Shown in pieces: positions 1-9,215 of a stretch of DNA of 64,000 nt (positions within the stretch are counted from its first letter, which is position 1; every line of letters begins with the position of its first letter). Position numbers and translations under genes: made by a program. The DNA comes from Streptomyces aurantiogriseus. GTDB lineage: Bacteria > Actinomycetota > Actinomycetes > Streptomycetales > Streptomycetaceae. The notes under the pieces were generated by a model, which did not search any database, had not been told where the DNA came from, and saw only the letters and a list, made by a program, of their open reading frames with translations. The stretch lies in contig NZ_BMSX01000010.1 of the NCBI RefSeq assembly GCF_014649375.1, positions 281,694-345,693 on the forward strand, written 5' to 3'.

Positions 1-149
1 ATCGGGAGTCCCCCTCACCGAGCGCATATCGTGTGATGCCGTTCCACAAGGCCGTGAGACCCGCGTGAACAGGACGTGAGATCGCCCTGAGTTCAGCGGC
101 GGGGAACGGCCACCGCTCGAAGTTCGTTGACAGCAGGGGGAGTCAGACC

Positions 150-1373
150 ATGCGATCCATACGGCCGTCGTTCACCGCCCGACGAGGGAGGAACGCCCGC
201 CGCAGAACCTCCCCCGTGCTGGGCGCCGTTGCCCTCGCCTCGGTGCTCGCGCTCACCGCGACCGCCTGCGACTCGGGCGACGCCAACGCGGACGGTCAGG
301 CCACCGCGTCCGCCTCGGCCGACGATGACGGAAAGATCACGATCCCGGACGACATCAAGGACCGGCTCAAGGAGCACGGGATCGACCTCGACAAGTGGAA
401 GAACGGCGCTTGGAAGGACTGGGACAAGGACGACTGGCTGCGTGAGGCGCAGGACTACATCAACCCGATCATCAAGGGCCTGTGGGACCCGGACCGGATG
501 CGTGAGGCCGAGGACCCGGACCGGGGTGTCGACGACAGTGACCTCTCCGATGACCAGGGCGTGACCGACCCGACACCGGAGGCGGTGGACGCGGCGGCCG
601 TTCCGGCCACGTATCACGCCAACGCTCCCGAGGCGGGCAAGGTGTTCTTCGACTCCCCCGAGGGCACCATGGTCTGCTCGGCGACGGTCGTACAGGACCC
701 GGCCCACCCCGGGAAGTCCAACCTGGTGTGGACGGCGGGCCACTGCGTGCACGCCGGCAAGAACGGCGGCTGGTACCGCAACATCGCGTTCGTGCCGTCG
801 TACAACGACGCGGGCAAGTCGGCCGAGGAGTTGCAGACGGCCACCAAGGAGGAGGCCGCGCCGTACGGGGTCTGGTGGGGTGACTGGGCGCAGACCTCGG
901 ACCAGTGGATCGAGCAGGGCGGCCAGACGGGCGGTGACGGTGCGCCGTACGACTTCGCCGTCATTCATGTGACGCCCGAGGAGGGCGGTTCGGGCAAGTC
1001 GCTGGAGGAGACGGTCGGTTCGGCGCTGCCGGTGGACTTCGCGGCGCCGGCCGTGACCAAGGTGAAGAGCATCACCGCGACGGGTTACCCGGCGGCGGCG
1101 CCGTACGACGGACAGAAGTTGTACCAGTGCCAGGACAAGCCGGGGCGGCTGTCGCTCAACGCCACGGACCCGACGATGTACCGCATCGGCTGCACGATGA
1201 CCGGCGGCTCGTCCGGCGGAGGCTGGGTGGCGACGGGCTCGAACGGCAAGCCCGCGCTGGTGTCCAACACCTCGATCGGCCCGGTGGACGCGGGCTGGCT
1301 CGCGGGACCGCGGCTGGGTGAGGTGGCCAAGGGCGTGTACGACTCCGTGAGCGAGAAGTTCGCCGGTCAGTGA
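150..1373 (+). CDS. Secreted trypsin-like serine peptidase, probable lipoprotein (copy 1)
   Basis: The protein has 407 residues. A basic N-terminus is followed by a hydrophobic segment ending in LTATAC at about residue 40, a lipobox-like site, so it is probably lipid-anchored outside the cell. A charged linker leads into a chymotrypsin-fold domain. The triad can be read: His in TAGHC near residue 200, Asp in PYDFAVIHV near 270, and Ser in TGGSSGGGW near 355. The ATG follows an AGGGGGA ribosome site. A diverged tandem paralogue begins 158 bp downstream, and a strong hairpin separates the two. The fold and the triad are clear. The substrate is unknown, and nothing nearby points to a specific role beyond extracellular proteolysis or cell-envelope processing. 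Confidence 0.85.
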   Translation: MRSIRPSFTARRGRNARRRTSPVLGAVALASVLALTATACDSGDANADGQATASASADDDGKITIPDDIKDRLKEHGIDLDKWKNGAWKDWDKDDWLREAQDYINPIIKGLWDPDRMREAEDPDRGVDDSDLSDDQGVTDPTPEAVDAAAVPATYHANAPEAGKVFFDSPEGTMVCSATVVQDPAHPGKSNLVWTAGHCVHAGKNGGWYRNIAFVPSYNDAGKSAEELQTATKEEAAPYGVWWGDWAQTSDQWIEQGGQTGGDGAPYDFAVIHVTPEEGGSGKSLEETVGSALPVDFAAPAVTKVKSITATGYPAAAPYDGQKLYQCQDKPGRLSLNATDPTMYRIGCTMTGGSSGGGWVATGSNGKPALVSNTSIGPVDAGWLAGPRLGEVAKGVYDSVSEKFAGQ

Positions 1374-1377
1374 TCCA

Positions 1378-1419
1378 CGGCGGTGGGGTGTCACGGGAAC
1401 CTTCACCACCCCACCGCCG
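1378..1419 (+). terminator. Hairpin terminator after peptidase copy 1
   Basis: A 13-bp perfect stem (CGGCGGTGGGGTG at 1378-1390 with its complement at 1407-1419) closes a 16-nt loop five bases after the stop codon. There is no long T-run, which is usual for Streptomyces terminators. Confidence 0.7.
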
Positions 1420-1531
1420 TTCGTCCCGAATTCCAGGGGCATAGGGGGTGCTGTCTCCGGCGATCTCCGTGTGGAGACGTCGGCGTCATCTGACAAGAAC
1501 ATGACACTCCACGTCCAAGGGACATCGCACC

Positions 1532-2731
1532 ATGCGTTCCACACGTACGCCTGTCGCGCGCCTGCGCGGCCGGCGGCGCTCTCTTCTCGCCACCGGGCTC
1601 GTCGCCGCCCTGGCGCTGACCGCGACCGCCTGTGCCGGTTCCGGTGACGGCAAGGCCGACGCCTCGGCCTCCGCGTCCCAGGCTGCCGCCGGTGACGGCA
1701 AGGTGAGCATCCCGTCCGACATCGCCGACAAGCTCAGGGAGCACGGCATCGACGTCGACGACTGGGCCAGCGGCGGCTGGCAGGACTGGGACAAGGACAA
1801 GTGGCTCAGTGCGGCCAAGGACCTCGTGAACCCCGTGATCGAGGGCCTGTGGAAACCGGAGCGGATGCGGTCCGCGAAGGAGGCCGACAAGACGGTCACG
1901 ACGAAGGACACGGCCGCCGGCCAGGGCGTCAGCGACCCGGAGCCCACACCCGTCGAGGCGGAGGCCGAAAAGACGCCGTACCACGAGAACGCGGCCCCGG
2001 TCGGCAAGGTCTTCTTCGACTCGCCCGAGGGCACGATGGTCTGCTCGGGGACCGTCATCTCGGACGTGAACCACCCGGGCAAGTCCAACCTGGTCTGGAC
2101 GGCCGGCCACTGCGTGCACGCCGGCGGCGAGGGCGGCTGGTGCCGCAACATCGTCTTCGTCCCGGCCTACAACGACCTCGGCAAGTCCGAGGGCGGAGCT
2201 GGGCAACGCGACAGCCTCGCAGATCGCTCCCTACGGCAACTGGTGGGCCGACTGGGCCACGACGTCGAACGAGTGGATCGAGGGTGGCTCGGACACGGGC
2301 GGTGCGGGCGCCGCGTACGACTACGCCGTGCTGCATGTGACGCCCGAGACCGGCTCGACGTCGCTGGAGGAGACCGTCGGCGGGGAACTGGACGTCGACT
2401 TCTCCGCGCTGTCGGCGACCGAGGTCGACGCGATGGGCGCCTGGGCTACCCGGCGGCGGCGCCGTACAACGGGCTGAAGATGTTCAAGTGCATCGACCGG
2501 CCGGGGCGGCTGTCGCTGAGCCCGTCGCTGCCGACGATGTACCGCATCGGCTGCACGATGACCGGCGGTTCCTCCGGCGGCGGCTGGTTCCGGACGGTGG
2601 ACGGCGAGACCAAGCTGGTCTCCAACACCTCGATCGGCCCGACGACCAACACCTGGCTGGCGGGCCCACAGCTCGGCCCTGAGGCCCAGGCGCTCTACGA
2701 GAACATGAGCGAGACGTACGGCGGTCAGTGA
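1532..2731 (+). CDS. Trypsin-like serine peptidase paralogue (copy 2) with a compensated double frameshift
   Basis: The 399-residue product is collinear with the upstream peptidase: lipobox-like LTATAC, His motif TAGHC, Ser motif TGGSSGGGW. Residues about 221-304 (2192-2443) read as Arg/Gly-rich nonsense. Reading the same DNA in the third frame from 2193 restores close homology to copy 1, including the catalytic-Asp motif AAYDYAVLHV (Asp codon 2319-2321). Copy 1 homology returns to the original frame at GYPAAAP (about 2444). One extra base near 2192 and one missing base near 2440 would explain this. As written, the protein lacks the triad Asp and should be inactive. Either the base calls are wrong or this copy is a pseudogene. 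The ATG follows AAGGGA. Confidence 0.75.
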   Translation: MRSTRTPVARLRGRRRSLLATGLVAALALTATACAGSGDGKADASASASQAAAGDGKVSIPSDIADKLREHGIDVDDWASGGWQDWDKDKWLSAAKDLVNPVIEGLWKPERMRSAKEADKTVTTKDTAAGQGVSDPEPTPVEAEAEKTPYHENAAPVGKVFFDSPEGTMVCSGTVISDVNHPGKSNLVWTAGHCVHAGGEGGWCRNIVFVPAYNDLGKSEGGAGQRDSLADRSLRQLVGRLGHDVERVDRGWLGHGRCGRRVRLRRAACDARDRLDVAGGDRRRGTGRRLLRAVGDRGRRDGRLGYPAAAPYNGLKMFKCIDRPGRLSLSPSLPTMYRIGCTMTGGSSGGGWFRTVDGETKLVSNTSIGPTTNTWLAGPQLGPEAQALYENMSETYGGQ

Positions 2732-2743
2732 CCCGTACACACC

Positions 2744-2782
2744 GTAGGCCCGCCCTCCGCTCGTCGCGGAGGGCGGGCCTAC
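2744..2782. terminator. Bidirectional hairpin between converging genes
   Basis: A 17-bp perfect stem (GTAGGCCCGCCCTCCGC at 2744-2760, complement at 2766-2782) closes a 5-nt loop. It sits between the peptidase stop (2731) and the hflX stop (2796), so it can serve both converging transcripts. Confidence 0.85.
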
Positions 2783-2795
2783 GTAGGTGGGGATG

Positions 2796-4289
2796 TCAGG
2801 CCAACGGTGCCGGAACGTACGGCGCCAGGTCGGCCGCCAGTTCCTCGTGCACCCGCACCTTCAGCAGGGTGCCCTCCGCCGTGTGCTCCGCGGAGATCAC
2901 CTCGCCCTCGGTGTGGGCACGGGCGACCAGCTTGCCGTGCGTGTACGGCACGAGCGCCTCGATCTCGACCGACGGACGCGGCAGCTCATTGTCGATGAGC
3001 GCGAGCAGCTCATCGATGCCCTGGCCGGTGCGGGCCGAGACCGCGATGGAGCGCTTCTCGATCCGCATCAGCCGCTGGAGCGTCAGCGGGTCGGCCGCGT
3101 CGGCCTTGTTGATCACGACGATCTCGGGTACGTCGATGGCGCCGACGTCCCGGATCACCTCACGCACGGCGGCCAGCTGCTCCTCCGGGTTCGGGTGCGA
3201 ACCGTCCACCACGTGCACGATCAGGTCGGACTCGCCGACCTCCTCCATGGTGGAGCGGAACGCCTCGACCAAGTGGTGCGGCAGGTGTCGCACGAAGCCG
3301 ACGGTGTCGGCCAGCGTGTACAGGCGGCCGCTCGGGGTCTCGGCCCGGCGCACGGTCGGGTCGAGGGTCGCGAACAGCGCGTTCTCGACGAGCACGCCCG
3401 CGCCCGTGAGGCGGTTGAGCAGCGAGGACTTGCCGGCGTTGGTGTAGCCCGCGATCGCCACGGACGGCACCTTGTGGCGCTTGCGCTCCTGCCGCTTGAT
3501 CTCGCGACCGGTCTTCATCTCCGCGATCTCCCGGCGCATCTTCGCCATCTTCTCGCGGATCCGACGCCGGTCCGTCTCGATCTTGGTCTCACCGGGACCA
3601 CGGGTGGCGAGGCCACCGCCCTTGCCGCCGCCCATCTGACGGGACAGCGACTGACCCCAGCCTCGCAGCCTCGGCAGCATGTACTGCATCTGCGCGAGGG
3701 CGACCTGCGCCTTGCCCTCTCGGGACTTGGCGTGCTGGGCGAAGATGTCGAGGATCAGGGCCGTACGGTCGATGACCTTGACCTTGACGACGTCCTCGAG
3801 GTGGATCAGCTGGCCCGGGCTGAGCTCACCGTCGCAGATGACGGTGTCCGCGCCCGTCTCGAGGACGATGTCACGCAGCTCGTCGGCCTTGCCGGAACCG
3901 ATGTAGGTGGCCGCGTCGGGCTTGTCACGGCGCTGGATCACACCGTCGAGCACCAGCGCGCCCGCCGTCTCCGCGAGGGCGGCGAGCTCCGCGAGGGAGT
4001 TCTCCGCGTCCTGTACGGTCCCCGAGGTCCAGACGCCGACGAGCACGACCCGCTCCAGGCGGAGCTGACGGTACTCGACCTCGGTGACGTCCTCGAGCTC
4101 GGTGGAGAGGCCCGCGACGCGACGCAGGGCCGCGCGCTCGGAGCGGTCGAACTGGTCGCCGTCCCGCTCTCCGTCGATCTCGTGGCTCCAGGCGACGTCC
4201 TCTTCCATCAGGGCATCGGCCCGAAGACCTTCGGGGTAGGCGTGCGCGAAGCGCTTGGTGTCCTGGGAAGGGGAAGAAGAGGAGGTCAT
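2796..4289 (-). CDS. hflX: GTPase HflX
   Basis: HflX is a ribosome-associated GTPase that splits stalled or stress-arrested 70S ribosomes. The 497-residue protein has the family layout: a substrate-binding N-terminal domain with GSGKADELRD near 130, a glycine-rich linker (MGGGKGGGLATRGPGET), a coiled Arg/Lys-rich helix, then the G domain. G1 is AGYTNAGKSS near 285, G3 is DTVGFVRHLP, and G4 is NKAD. The ATG is preceded by AAGGA at good spacing. It ends against a bidirectional hairpin shared with the converging peptidase gene. The N-terminal 60 residues are acidic and variable, as in actinobacterial HflX. Identification is firm. Confidence 0.97.
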   Translation of the reverse strand: MTSSSSPSQDTKRFAHAYPEGLRADALMEEDVAWSHEIDGERDGDQFDRSERAALRRVAGLSTELEDVTEVEYRQLRLERVVLVGVWTSGTVQDAENSLAELAALAETAGALVLDGVIQRRDKPDAATYIGSGKADELRDIVLETGADTVICDGELSPGQLIHLEDVVKVKVIDRTALILDIFAQHAKSREGKAQVALAQMQYMLPRLRGWGQSLSRQMGGGKGGGLATRGPGETKIETDRRRIREKMAKMRREIAEMKTGREIKRQERKRHKVPSVAIAGYTNAGKSSLLNRLTGAGVLVENALFATLDPTVRRAETPSGRLYTLADTVGFVRHLPHHLVEAFRSTMEEVGESDLIVHVVDGSHPNPEEQLAAVREVIRDVGAIDVPEIVVINKADAADPLTLQRLMRIEKRSIAVSARTGQGIDELLALIDNELPRPSVEIEALVPYTHGKLVARAHTEGEVISAEHTAEGTLLKVRVHEELAADLAPYVPAPLA

Positions 4290-4423
4290 TGGGTCCTTAC
4301 GTCGTTGGGGATGCCGATTCGGCGGTCACTGTGGACAACGCACGAGTACCCCGGGAGATTCCCGTGTCCCGTGCCGCGCCGACCTGACGATGGTCGCACG
4401 GTACGGCCCGTCTCGTCACCGTC

Positions 4424-5944
4424 TTATTTCGGGGCCTTGGCAGCGGGTGCGGCCGCCTTCCACTCCGGGTGTCCGGGCATGGCCGGGGTCTTCTCGCCGT
4501 ACAGCCAGCTCTTGAAGAAGGCTTCGAGGTCGTGTCCGGAGATCTGCTCGGCGAGGCGCTGGAAGTCGGCGGTGGTCGCCGTGGAGTCCCTGTGGACACG
4601 CACCCAGGCGTTCTCGAGCTGGTCGAACGCCCGCCTGCCGATCTCCTGGCGCAGGGCGTACAGCACGAGGGCCGCGCCGTCGTACACGTTCGGACGGAAG
4701 ATGCCGATCTTCTGGCCGGGCTGGGGCGGCTTGGGAGCCGCGGGCGGGCCGCCGGCCGCGCGCCACCGGTCAGAGGCGCCGTACGCGGCCTTCATGCGCG
4801 CCTCCAGGGTGTGGTCGGCCTTCTCCTCCGCGTACAGGGCCTCGTACCAGGTGGCGTGCCCTTCGCTGAGCCAGAGGTCGGACCAGGTGCGTGGGCTGAC
4901 GCTGTTGCCGAACCACTGGTGAGCCAGCTCGTGCACCATGACCGACTCGACGTACCACTTGGGGTAGGTGGACCCGGTGAACAAGCCTCTCTCGAAGAGA
5001 GAGAGGGTCTGCGTCTCGAGTTCGAAGCCGGTGGTGGCGTCGGCGATGAGCAGGCCGTACGTCTCGAAGGGGTAGGGACCGACCTTGTTCTCCATCCAGG
5101 TGATCTGGTCGGGGGTCTTCTTCAGCCACGGTTCGAGGAGACCGCGGTCCTTGGTGGGCACGACATCCCGAAGGGGCAGTCCGTGCGGGCCCTCGCGGTG
5201 CAGGACGGTGGAGCGGCCGATCGACACCTGGGCGAGCTCGGTGGCCATGGGGTGCCCGGTGCGGTACGTCCAGGTGGTCGCGCGGCCGACTCGGTCGACG
5301 CCGGTCGCCAGTCCGTTGGCGGCAGCCGTGTAGCCGGCGGGGGCGGTGACCCGGATGGTGAACATCGCCTTGTCGGAGGGGTGATCGTTGCACGGGAAGA
5401 CCCGGTGGGCGGCGTCGGCCTGGTTGGCCATGGCGAGGCCGTCCGCGGTCCGCACCCAGCCGCCGTCCCGCTCCTTGGTACTCACCGGGTCGCTGGTGTG
5501 GCGCACGGTGATGCGCATCCTGTCCCCCTGGGGCAGCACGTCCTGTGGCGTGATCACCAGGTCCTCACCGGCACTGGCGAAGGTGGCCGGCTCGCCGTCG
5601 ACCTCGACGGACTCGACCTTGCCATGGGCGAAGTCGAGGTTGATCCGGTCCAGAGCGGCCGTCGTCCAGCCGTCGATGGTGGTGACCGCCTGGAGCGGCT
5701 TGCTGTTGCTCCCGGAGTAGGTGAAGGACAGGTCGTACGCCGCCACGTCGTACCCGGGGTTGCCCAGGTACGGGAAGAGACGGTCGCCGACACCGAGCGG
5801 GTTCGCCGGTGCACCAGCGGCGACGAGACAGACGGCGACGGCCGAGGCGAGGAGGGTGGACTTGAGGCGACGGGAGCGGGCGGTTCGGGGCCGGGCGATG
5901 CCGGTGCCGTGGCGGCGGGCATGGGCGCGAGCGGTGAGCAGCAT
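4424..5944 (-). CDS. Secreted M1-family zinc metallopeptidase (aminopeptidase-like)
   Basis: The 506-residue protein has a twin-Arg-containing basic N-terminus and a hydrophobic stretch (SAVAVCLVAAGAPA) that looks like a signal peptide or anchor. It continues with the beta-rich N-terminal domain of M1 peptidases. The catalytic zinc site is complete: HELAHQW supplies the two His and the general base Glu, and the downstream Glu of LSEGHATW is the third ligand. It is shorter than PepN-type enzymes (about 850 residues) and lacks their large C-terminal domain, like other secreted Streptomyces M1 proteins. It probably releases N-terminal residues from extracellular peptides. It lies downstream of a 750-bp non-coding region. 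Confidence 0.9.
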   Translation of the reverse strand: MLLTARAHARRHGTGIARPRTARSRRLKSTLLASAVAVCLVAAGAPANPLGVGDRLFPYLGNPGYDVAAYDLSFTYSGSNSKPLQAVTTIDGWTTAALDRINLDFAHGKVESVEVDGEPATFASAGEDLVITPQDVLPQGDRMRITVRHTSDPVSTKERDGGWVRTADGLAMANQADAAHRVFPCNDHPSDKAMFTIRVTAPAGYTAAANGLATGVDRVGRATTWTYRTGHPMATELAQVSIGRSTVLHREGPHGLPLRDVVPTKDRGLLEPWLKKTPDQITWMENKVGPYPFETYGLLIADATTGFELETQTLSLFERGLFTGSTYPKWYVESVMVHELAHQWFGNSVSPRTWSDLWLSEGHATWYEALYAEEKADHTLEARMKAAYGASDRWRAAGGPPAAPKPPQPGQKIGIFRPNVYDGAALVLYALRQEIGRRAFDQLENAWVRVHRDSTATTADFQRLAEQISGHDLEAFFKSWLYGEKTPAMPGHPEWKAAAPAAKAPK

Positions 5945-6314
5945 GCACCACCGCTACCAGCGCCCGGCGTACGCCTCAGCGACGACGCGCGACCGGCCCA
6001 CTCGAACGGGTTGCCTACGCGTGCGTGGAGGTGGTGACTGGAGGAATGGCCTGGCGGTGAGCGTCGGCCGGGGGGGTGAGCGGCTGAGCGACCGGGGGGG
6101 AAAGTACGGCGCAGGTCGTGAAAGGGCAGGTCGCGAAAGGGCGGATTGGGCCAGGGTTGGGGGCGTGCGCCCCGGGAGATGCGCCGAGCGTAGTGAGCAT
6201 CCGGGGTGCTGCCGCGATGCCTCCGCGCGCGAGGTGGGCGGCGCGTGCGCTCGGGGCGGGAGAGGGCGGGTACTCCCGGGGAGGGCGGGCGCTCCCCGGG
6301 ATGGGGCCTGCGCC

Positions 6315-6341
6315 GGAGCGCGGGCAGACGGTCGTCCGCCG
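6315..6341 (+). repeat. 27-bp direct repeat, copy 1
   Basis: The unit begins GGAGCGCGGGCAGACGG and is identical to 6535-6561. A looser match extends about 9 bp further upstream (CCTGCGCC versus TCTGCGCCC). Both copies sit behind a GGGCGTGC-type element. Confidence 0.8.
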
Positions 6342-6534
6342 GCGCATTGCCCGGAACGCGCGCCCCCGAGGTACGCCCTCGACTACTAAGCCGCGGGCAG
6401 GTGCTTCCACGCGCGGGCGGGCGTGATGCGGGCTTGGCGGCATGATCAGGGGCGTGCACTCCCGCGGGGGGCGTGTTGGCGGCCGCGGGCGCCCGGTGCG
6501 AGGGGCGTGCGCTCCGAGAGGGGGGTCTGCGCCC

Positions 6535-6561
6535 GGAGCGCGGGCAGACGGTCGTCCGCCG
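6535..6561 (+). repeat. 27-bp direct repeat, copy 2
   Basis: Exact copy of 6315-6341, offset by 220 bp, in the same orientation. Confidence 0.8.
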
Positions 6562-6692
6562 CCGTACGGTCCAGGACGTGCCCTTCCGGCCGCCGCGTGC
6601 CCCAGCAAGGTCGGGCCTACCGGCGTACGCCCCCGGCTCGTACCGAGAGCCACGCGCCGGTCAAAGGCGGACGCGGCCCTTCGAGCGCCGCC

Positions 6693-8915
6693 TCACGAAG
6701 TCGGCGCGTGATGCTGTGCCCGGCTCACGTCGTACACGCCGGGCACGTTGCGCATGGCGCGCATCAGGGTGGGCAGGTGGGCCGCGTCGGGGAGCTGGAG
6801 GGTGTACGTGTGGCGTACGCGTTGCTGGCTGGGCGGTTCGACGGTCGCGGAGACGATCTCGGCGCCCTCCAGGGCCATCGCTTCGGTGAGGTCGGCGAGC
6901 AGGTGGGGCCGGCCGAACGATTCCGCGACCAGGGTGACCCGGCACTCGGTGGTGTCCCCCCAGCGCACGTCGACCTGCGCGCGCCCCGCGTTCATCATGC
7001 GCGACACGGCGGCGCACTCCACACGGTGCACGGTCACCACTCCCCCGCGCACGGCGAAACCGATCACCTCGTCGGACGGCACCGGCGTGCAGCACCCGGC
7101 GAGCCGGACGCTCGCGCCGGGACGGTCCACGACGGTGAGGGCGGCGTCGGGGCGGGGGGCGGGCCCCTCGGAGACAGGGCGGACGGAGATGCCCTGAGCG
7201 GCTCCCGCTGCCTCGGTCTCGTCGGCGTCCGTGTCTCCCCCGGTGTCCGCGGTGTCCGCGGAGGCCCCCGCGTCGGACGCGGCAGCCGGACCCTCCGTTC
7301 CCGGGTGCGCGGCCAGCCACCTCTGGATGGCGATGCGGGCGGCAGGCGTGTGGGCGTGGTCCAGCCACTCCCTGGAGGGCTCGGAGGCCGGATCCTGGCC
7401 CATGAGGAGCTGGACGGTGTCACCGTCCCGCAGAACCGTGCTCAGGGTCGCCAGGCGCCCGTTGACGCGGGCGCCGATGCAGGCATGGGCGTCCTCGCCG
7501 TACTGCGCGTACGCGGCGTCCACGCAGGTGGCGCCCTCGGGCAGGCCGAGGGCGCCGCCGTCGGGACGGAAGACGGTGATCTCGCGGTCCTGGGCGAGGT
7601 CCTCGCGCAGGGTGGACCAGAAGGTGTCGGGGTCGGGTGCGGCCTCCTGCCAGTCGAGGAGGCGGGAGAGCCAGCCGGGGCGGGTGGGGTCGACACGCTC
7701 CCCGTCGGCCGTGCCTCCCTCGGCCTGCCCGCCCTCGCCGCCCTGCTCCTCCGAGGGAGGAGCGTAGGGATTGCCGAGGGCGACGACGCCGGCCTCGGCG
7801 ACCTTGTGCATCTGGTGGGTGCGGATGAGGACTTCGGCGACCTGGCCGTCCTCGCGGGCGACGGCGGTGTGCAGCGACTGGTACAGGTTGAACTTGGGGA
7901 CGGCGATGAAGTCCTTGAACTCCGAGACGACCGGCGTCATACAGGTGTGCAGTTCGCCGAGGACCGCGTAACAGTCGGCGTCCTCGTTGACGAGGACGAG
8001 CAGGCGGCCGAAGTCGCAGCCGCGCAGCCGGCCGCGCTTGCGGGACACGCGGTGGACGGAGACGAAGTGCCGTGGCCGGATGAGGACTTCGGCCTGGATG
8101 TCGGCGTCGCGCAGGACCGTGCGCATGGCGTCGGCGAACTCGGCGAGCGCGTCGTCCGGGCGGGAGGCGTTGTCGACGATCAGCTCGCGCGTGTGCTCGT
8201 ACTCCTCGGGGTGCAGGATCGCGAAGACCAGGTCTTCCAGCTCGGTCTTGAGGGCCTGGACACCGAGGCGTTCGGCGAGCGGGATGAGGACGTCCCGGGT
8301 CACCTTGGCGATGCGCGCCTGTTTCTCGGGGCGCATCACGCCGAGGGTGCGCATGTTGTGCAGCCGGTCGGCGAGTTTGATGGACATCACGCGGACGTCG
8401 TTGCCGGTGGCGACGAGCATCTTGCGGAACGTCTCGGGTTCGGCGGCGGCGCCGTAGTCGACCTTCTCCAACTTCGTGACGCCGTCGACGAGATAGCGCA
8501 CCTCCTCGCCGAACTCCTCGCCGACCTGATCGAGGGTCACATCGGTGTCCTCGACGGTGTCGTGGAGCAGAGAGGCCGTCAAGGTCGTGGTCTCGGCGCC
8601 GAGTTCGGCGAGGATGAGCGTCACGGCGAGCGGGTGCGTGATGTACGGCTCGCCGCTCTTGCGCATCTGGCCGCGGTGCGAGGACTCTGCGAGCACGTAG
8701 GCGCGGCGCAGTGGTTCGAGGTCGGCGTCGGGGTGGTGGGCGCGGTGGGCCTCGACCACGTGCCCGATCGCGTCGGGCAGCCGGCCGCGGGAGGCGGGGC
8801 CGAGCAACGCGGCCCGGCCCAGGCGACGCAGGTCGATCCGGGGGCGGCTGCGCCTGCGGGGCGCGGCAGGCGCTACCGGGCCTGGGGTCGCGGGGTTCGT
8901 GGCCTCCGCACTCAT
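6693..8915 (-). CDS. rshA: RelA/SpoT homologue (RSH), second type
   Basis: The 740-residue protein has the long RSH order: HD hydrolase (about 45-210), synthetase-like domain (about 240-370), TGS (about 445-505) and a C-terminal ACT domain. Hydrolase residues are intact: THPLAV, LLHDTVEDTD, LADRLHNMRTL. The synthetase half is degenerate: the usual RPKH is RPRH, the DLxxxR loop reads DFGRLL, and ExQIRT reads EVLIRT, while NLYQSLHT is kept. The protein is therefore probably mainly a (p)ppGpp hydrolase or a regulator. I chose ATG 8915 because GGAGGT stands 5 nt upstream; a GTG at 8966 has no ribosome site. S. coelicolor is known to carry relA plus a second homologue, rshA, which this appears to be. 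Confidence 0.88.
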   Translation of the reverse strand: MSAEATNPATPGPVAPAAPRRRSRPRIDLRRLGRAALLGPASRGRLPDAIGHVVEAHRAHHPDADLEPLRRAYVLAESSHRGQMRKSGEPYITHPLAVTLILAELGAETTTLTASLLHDTVEDTDVTLDQVGEEFGEEVRYLVDGVTKLEKVDYGAAAEPETFRKMLVATGNDVRVMSIKLADRLHNMRTLGVMRPEKQARIAKVTRDVLIPLAERLGVQALKTELEDLVFAILHPEEYEHTRELIVDNASRPDDALAEFADAMRTVLRDADIQAEVLIRPRHFVSVHRVSRKRGRLRGCDFGRLLVLVNEDADCYAVLGELHTCMTPVVSEFKDFIAVPKFNLYQSLHTAVAREDGQVAEVLIRTHQMHKVAEAGVVALGNPYAPPSEEQGGEGGQAEGGTADGERVDPTRPGWLSRLLDWQEAAPDPDTFWSTLREDLAQDREITVFRPDGGALGLPEGATCVDAAYAQYGEDAHACIGARVNGRLATLSTVLRDGDTVQLLMGQDPASEPSREWLDHAHTPAARIAIQRWLAAHPGTEGPAAASDAGASADTADTGGDTDADETEAAGAAQGISVRPVSEGPAPRPDAALTVVDRPGASVRLAGCCTPVPSDEVIGFAVRGGVVTVHRVECAAVSRMMNAGRAQVDVRWGDTTECRVTLVAESFGRPHLLADLTEAMALEGAEIVSATVEPPSQQRVRHTYTLQLPDAAHLPTLMRAMRNVPGVYDVSRAQHHAPTS

Positions 8916-9215
8916 GGGCACCTCCGGCTGCGTGGACCGGCGGACGGAGTGCCCCAGGGCGGACACGGCTCAGGGGGCTGGCAACGATCCCCCGTCCGGG
9001 CCGGTGCTTGATGCTACCGAGCCCACCACGCCCGACTGACCGCCTCTCGCCGAGCGTGAAACGGATCACCCATTCGAGCGAGGGCGGGGAGGTTTACGAT
9101 TTTGCGCCGCCCGACCAGGGGTCGGTCTTGATTTCGAACTCACGGCGGTGGCCCCGGCGGCACTCCTGCGCACCTCAGGGCCACGTCGGCCTCCGAAGCC
9201 AAGCCGCCGCATCCG

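Larger units (their letters stand above)
5945..6692. other. Gene-free interval with degenerate GC-rich repeats
   Basis: I see no credible gene in this 748-bp gap. The open frames on both strands encode Pro/Arg/Ala/Gly-rich low-complexity strings without motifs or ribosome sites. From about 6155 to 6600 the plus strand repeats variants of GGGCG(T/G)GCNCTCC followed by G-runs, and an exact 27-bp direct repeat is present twice. The RSH gene upstream ends at 6693 and the M1 peptidase begins at 5944, so the peptidase promoter should lie near 5945-6100. Confidence 0.6.

Noticed and set aside
2722..2750. GTCAGTG at the end of the second peptidase gene as a RecA-NDp promoter
   Set aside because: The 8-nt spacer is followed by ACACCG, not TAnnnT, and no gene start follows.
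2787..4922. Long plus-strand frame opposite hflX
   Set aside because: Shadow frame produced by GC-biased third positions; crosses the hflX gene and its 5' boundary.
6015..6653. Minus-strand 212-codon frame in the gene-free gap
   Set aside because: Pro/Arg/Ala low complexity, no ribosome site, spans the repeats.
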